64,000 nucleotides of DNA from NCBI GenBank assembly GCA_040981125.1, contig JANRMQ010000003.1, positions 186,001-250,000 on the forward strand, in the 5' to 3' direction. The position numbers and the translations under genes were made by a program. The stretch's first letter is position 1. Each line of letters opens with the position of its first letter. The notes under the pieces are model-generated. The model saw only the letters and a list, made by a program, of their open reading frames with translations. It did not search any database and was not told the DNA's origin. This document shows, in pieces, positions 61,401 through 64,000 of the stretch. The stretch is from DASSBQ01 sp040981125 (GTDB lineage: Bacteria; Nitrospirota; Nitrospiria; Nitrospirales; Nitrospiraceae).

Positions 61401-62534
61401 CATTCTCCCAATTCCCTCTGTTTCGGTGACGGTTTGCCCGTGACCGGCGCGCCCTGTTTTGTCGCGGTGATGCGGGAAGGGTTGTCGGTTGCTTCGAACG
61501 GGACACCGGCTGCCTCGTTGTCCGGCGTCATTCCCTTTGCCGCCCTGTCCGTTTCGGCCGGAGGCTTTGACCATGATCAATTGGTCGTCACGTGGGGGCC
61601 GCGGGAATCTGTCCGAACCCTGTATTTGAAGTCGCCGGATCTTATCATTGCCTTTCGGCGCGCGGCCCCGCCGGAGTTGACCGCACATCTCGATCGCGCG
61701 GCCGAACAAGTGCGGCGGGCACGGCAGACGCATCGTGGTCTGTGGACGGCTGCAGTCGTGTCGCTGATCAGTCTGGCGTTGGTCATATGGTTTGGCTCAG
61801 ACCTCATGGTCGGGTGGGCGGTCAAACGGGTTCCCGTGGAATGGGAGGAACAGGTCGGAGCCGCGGCCTACCGGCAGATGCTCTCGGGGCAGCAGGTCGT
61901 GAAAGAAGGGGCCGCCGCCGCGGCGGTTCAAGAGATTACGCGGCGACTCACCGCGCAGGCGCCGGACAACCCCTATCGATTTCAGGTGTCGGTGGTCCGG
62001 AACGATGTGGTCAACGCGTTCGCGTTGCCCGGCGGTTATGTGGTCGTCTTTACGGGGCTGATTCAAAAGGCGGAAAGCGGCGAGGAAGTGGCCGGCGTGC
62101 TGAGTCACGAAATCAGCCACGTACTGGAACGGCACGGCATGGAACGCATCGTGAAGCAGTTAGGCCTTGCCGCGGTGGTGACGATTGCCCTTGGAGATCA
62201 GCAAGGTCTCATCGGTCTCGCGCAGCGAGTGGGAATGGAATTGGTGACGTTGAAGTTCAGCCGGCAGCAGGAAACGGAGGCCGACCTGTCCGGGCTGATC
62301 CTGCTGCGGAAGGCCGGTATTGCGCCGGATGGCATGATCAGATTCTTCGACCGGCTCTCCGAACAGGATCAACAGCAAGGTGAGCTGTTTTCGACTCATC
62401 CGATGAGCGCGTCTCGGGCAAAGCGGTTACAGGCGGAAACGGCGTCACTGCCCGGCGGCGCGCGCGAGCCGTTTACGTTTGAATGGACCCAGGTTCAGCA
62501 ATCGTTAGCCCGCGCTGTTCATGGCGGTTCGTGA
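61395..62534 (+). CDS. M48-family metalloprotease, membrane-anchored
   Basis: 379 residues. An N-terminal domain of about 110 residues of unknown type, one membrane segment (about 117-134), then a protease domain with NAFALPGGYVVVFTGLI and HEISH at 238-242, zinc Glu in RQQETEADLSG, and FSTHPMSASRAKRL near the end. It resembles the lipoprotein protease at 20954 in its catalytic part but has a different N-terminus and no C-terminal extension. Its start ATG is the end of an ATTCAATG repeat word; AAGG lies 9 bases upstream. Confidence 0.85.
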   Translation: MSHSPNSLCFGDGLPVTGAPCFVAVMREGLSVASNGTPAASLSGVIPFAALSVSAGGFDHDQLVVTWGPRESVRTLYLKSPDLIIAFRRAAPPELTAHLDRAAEQVRRARQTHRGLWTAAVVSLISLALVIWFGSDLMVGWAVKRVPVEWEEQVGAAAYRQMLSGQQVVKEGAAAAAVQEITRRLTAQAPDNPYRFQVSVVRNDVVNAFALPGGYVVVFTGLIQKAESGEEVAGVLSHEISHVLERHGMERIVKQLGLAAVVTIALGDQQGLIGLAQRVGMELVTLKFSRQQETEADLSGLILLRKAGIAPDGMIRFFDRLSEQDQQQGELFSTHPMSASRAKRLQAETASLPGGAREPFTFEWTQVQQSLARAVHGGS

Positions 62535-62580
62535 CGAAATCGCGGAGTCGCGCCGCGAGACGGGCGCGTGGAGTCGTGAA

Positions 62581-62657
62581 GACCTGAAGCATACTTGAAA
62601 TAGTATGTTGAGGGTCTGAGCGGCGAGCCCGCCCGCCTGATACGCGGAAATCGCGTA
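62581..62657 (+). ncRNA. Candidate structured element, several hairpins before a phosphodiesterase gene
   Basis: In the 168 bases between genes, CATACT-TGAAAT-AGTATG (62590-62607) sits inside a partly paired GACCT/AGGGTC outer arm, and TACGCG-GAAAT-CGCGTA (62641-62657) follows, with TCGC-AGCA-GCGA after it. Several stems in so short a space suggest a structured leader or a terminator plus leader. No known class is recognised and no T-run follows. Confidence 0.35.
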
Positions 62658-62702
62658 TAGGCTTGTCGCAGCAGCGAGTCGGCGATTGCAGTAGAAGCGT
62701 TC

Positions 62703-63260
62703 ATGAATAGCGCGGGTTTAGCCGTGATAAAGCGGAAGTCGCGAACTAATCCGGAGCTTCTAGCCAGGATCGGCGTCATCTCCGATACCCATGGCCTGTT
62801 TGACGACGCCGTCACCAAGCATTTCGCCGGGGTGGATCATATTCTGCACGCCGGTGATATCGGCTGCGCAGCGGTCATCGACCGTTTGAAATCCATCGCG
62901 CCCGTGACGGCCGTATCCGGCAACGTGGACGGGTTTGAGGCGAGCGGCTTTCCGCGTGAACAGGTCGTGACCGTCGCGGGGCGCCGCATCGCGTTGTACC
63001 ACCGGCTGTATGAAAACGGATCGATGACCGGGGAGGGCCGTACCTTTCTGGAACGCACCGATCTGGATGTCTGCGTATTCGGCCATACGCATCGGCCGGC
63101 GACGGAACGGCTCGGCCGCATGCTGCTGTTCAATCCTGGGTCCGCGGGGCCCAAGCGGTTCACGCTTCCTCGCGGCATCGGGTTGCTTTTGATCTATTCA
63201 GACGCCATCGCGCCCGTGTACATTAGTCTTCCGGATCACGCGCAGTCTTCCCTTGAATAG
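62703..63260 (+). CDS. YfcE/MJ0936-type metallophosphoesterase
   Basis: 185 residues. Metal-binding motifs in order: GVISDTHG, HAGDIG, SGNVD, then YHRL where most relatives have THGH, and VFGHTHRP, NPGSAGPKR. It is a small cytoplasmic two-metal phosphodiesterase, substrate unknown. The altered YHRL keeps one His, so the metal site is probably intact but may be modified. The N-terminal 18 residues are basic and may be over-extended; ATG 62703 has no strong ribosome site. Confidence 0.85.
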   Translation: MNSAGLAVIKRKSRTNPELLARIGVISDTHGLFDDAVTKHFAGVDHILHAGDIGCAAVIDRLKSIAPVTAVSGNVDGFEASGFPREQVVTVAGRRIALYHRLYENGSMTGEGRTFLERTDLDVCVFGHTHRPATERLGRMLLFNPGSAGPKRFTLPRGIGLLLIYSDAIAPVYISLPDHAQSSLE

Positions 63261-63308
63261 GATCTCCTGTGCATAGAAAATGGGCTTCTACGTCGCCGGC
63301 ACATTGGC

Positions 63309-63314
63309 TATAAT
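63309..63314 (+). promoter_or_regulatory. Consensus -10 box upstream of the DUF3015 gene
   Basis: A perfect TATAAT, 61 bases before the start of the DUF3015 gene. The -35 region (TTCTAC at about 63286, 17-base spacing) is poor. Probably the promoter of this gene and any gene following it. Confidence 0.5.
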
Positions 63315-63374
63315 CGGTTCCTGTGCGGCGAGTGTTTCGCGGAGTTGCCTTATTCTTCAACAAGAGGAGGACTT

Positions 63375-63884
63375 ATGCTTAGACGCATGATGGTGTTCAT
63401 GGGCGTGATGGCGATCGCGGCTCCGGCTGGCTTGGCATTTGCGGCAAATCCGGATACCGGTCCCGGATGCGGACTTGGCAAGCTCGCGTGGGCGGACTTC
63501 AAGAACCAGAAGAACATCGCGCCTCAGGTCATGATGGCCACGACGAACGGCACGTTCGGCAGCAGCACGTTCGGGATCAGTTCCGGCACGTCGGGCTGCA
63601 CGAACGACGGACAAGTGTGGGCCGATCAGAAAGTCACGATGTTCGCCTTGTTGAATTTCGAAAACTTGACGCAGGAAATGGCGCAAGGCAAGGGTGAACA
63701 TCTCGTGTCGCTTGCCACGTTGATGGGTGTGCCGGAAAACCAGCATGGCGAATTTCTCGCCATGGCCCAGGAGCGGTATACGTCGCTGGTTCAGGCCGGA
63801 GAAAACTCCTCGGCCGCGCTTGTCAAATCCTTGAATGACGCCATCGCGAAAAATCCTGTCCTCGCTCAAGTTTCTTCCCGCTAA
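63375..63884 (+). CDS. DUF3015 secreted protein
   Basis: 169 residues with a signal peptide ending LAFAA. Cysteines in PGCGLG and SGCTN suggest one disulphide in the exported form. The pattern GPGCGLGKLAW, then TFGISSGTSGC, then a helical C-half (QEMAQGKGEHLVSLATLMGV) fits DUF3015, a family of unknown function. GAGGAGG lies 5 bases before ATG 63375; the longer frame from 63345 is not needed. Confidence 0.82.
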   Translation: MLRRMMVFMGVMAIAAPAGLAFAANPDTGPGCGLGKLAWADFKNQKNIAPQVMMATTNGTFGSSTFGISSGTSGCTNDGQVWADQKVTMFALLNFENLTQEMAQGKGEHLVSLATLMGVPENQHGEFLAMAQERYTSLVQAGENSSAALVKSLNDAIAKNPVLAQVSSR

Positions 63885-64000
63885 GGAACATCGAGCGGGC
63901 CTCGGTCTTCGGACCGAAGCCCGCTCCGTTGTCGTCTTTGTTCTGAGCCTGTTCCTGTTCGGACCGGTGGCGGCCCCGTTTATACCTATTGCCGAGGCCG
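63835..64000 (+). CDS. Possible 5' end of a secreted protein, cut by the window end
   Basis: From ATG 63835 an open frame overlaps the end of the DUF3015 gene and reads into a hydrophobic stretch (SVVVFVLSLFLFGPVAAPF) that looks like a signal peptide, still open at base 64000. There is no ribosome site before this ATG and the frame runs through the strong hairpin at 63893, so the true start may be elsewhere or the reading may be chance. Confidence 0.35.
   Translation, partial: MTPSRKILSSLKFLPAKEHRAGLGLRTEARSVVVFVLSLFLFGPVAAPFIPIAEA
63893..63926 (+). terminator. Strong hairpin after the DUF3015 gene
   Basis: GAGCGGGC pairs with GCCCGCTC, continued by TCGGTC/GACCGA around a TTCG loop, a near-perfect 34-base hairpin 8 bases after the stop codon. 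Sequence CGTTGTCGTCTTTG follows but has no proper T-run, so it may terminate or protect the mRNA end. Confidence 0.55.

Noticed and set aside
1..64000. Defence system, prophage, integron or transposon
   Set aside because: No recombinase, transposase, nuclease-helicase, toxin-antitoxin pair or phage structural gene was recognised on either strand.

Overview
This window is GC-rich bacterial chromosome from a Gram-negative organism. It carries many lipobox lipoproteins, outer-membrane barrels, an RND efflux system, and a copper nitrite reductase fused to cytochrome c. Gene content, including several families with many paralogues, fits a nitrite-oxidising Nitrospira-type bacterium, but that assignment is inference because there is no rRNA or other marker here. 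I found no rRNA, tRNA, insertion sequence, prophage, CRISPR array or recognisable defence system.

Layout. 1-8 kb: the 3' end of a GH65 disaccharide phosphorylase, then envelope and stress genes (two DUF4136 lipoproteins, a universal stress protein, a SYLF protein, two Spy-like periplasmic proteins, a DUF4403 lipoprotein, an outer-membrane barrel). 8-16.8 kb: a BASS transporter with a GAF-PAS histidine kinase, then on the minus strand mscS-nirK, a patatin-like lipoprotein and a barrel protein. 16.9-23.2 kb: more envelope genes, including three further SYLF proteins, and an M48 protease. 23.2-30.1 kb: polyphosphate kinase 2 and a three-gene RND efflux operon. 30.5-33.4 kb: a histidine kinase, a receiver-only regulator and a NarL-type regulator. 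33.7-51 kb: a carbon cluster with a PPi-type phosphofructokinase divergent from fba-ackA-xfp-glgX-glgP-pgm-tkt-(histidine phosphatase)-pgi. 51-64 kb: an MltF-like lytic transglycosylase, a second patatin lipoprotein, an AsmA-like protein, a BON lipoprotein, a Tat-exported amidohydrolase, an array of modular hairpin repeats, an AIM24-like protein, a second M48 protease, a phosphodiesterase and a DUF3015 protein.

Most interesting result. A 16-bp palindrome, CTGTCA-N4-TGACAG, occurs at least eight times, always between genes: six exact copies and two with one mismatch. It lies upstream of the universal stress protein, two SYLF genes, ppk2, the efflux operon, the receiver-only regulator, the pfk/fba divergent region and the MltF-like gene. 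At four sites a good -10 hexamer starts 30.5-32.5 bp from the palindrome centre, the geometry of a class II activator site. The half-site spacing (TGTCA-N4-TGACA) equals that of FNR-family sites, although the bases differ. This points to one undescribed regulon linking polyphosphate, stress proteins, efflux and fermentative glycogen use. Its regulator is not identified in the window.

How the genes fit together. GlgP and GlgX release glucose-1-P from glycogen. Pgm and Pgi convert it to fructose-6-P. Xfp cleaves that to acetyl-P and erythrose-4-P, and AckA makes ATP and acetate. Tkt, Fba, the PPi-type phosphofructokinase and possibly the histidine phosphatase rearrange the remaining sugar phosphates. 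With PPK2 and the stress proteins this looks like a survival programme for low oxygen or starvation. The second unusual item is the tract at about 59.96-60.56 kb, where hairpin modules each ending in GGGTGA are strung together; the first module supplies the stop codon of the preceding gene.
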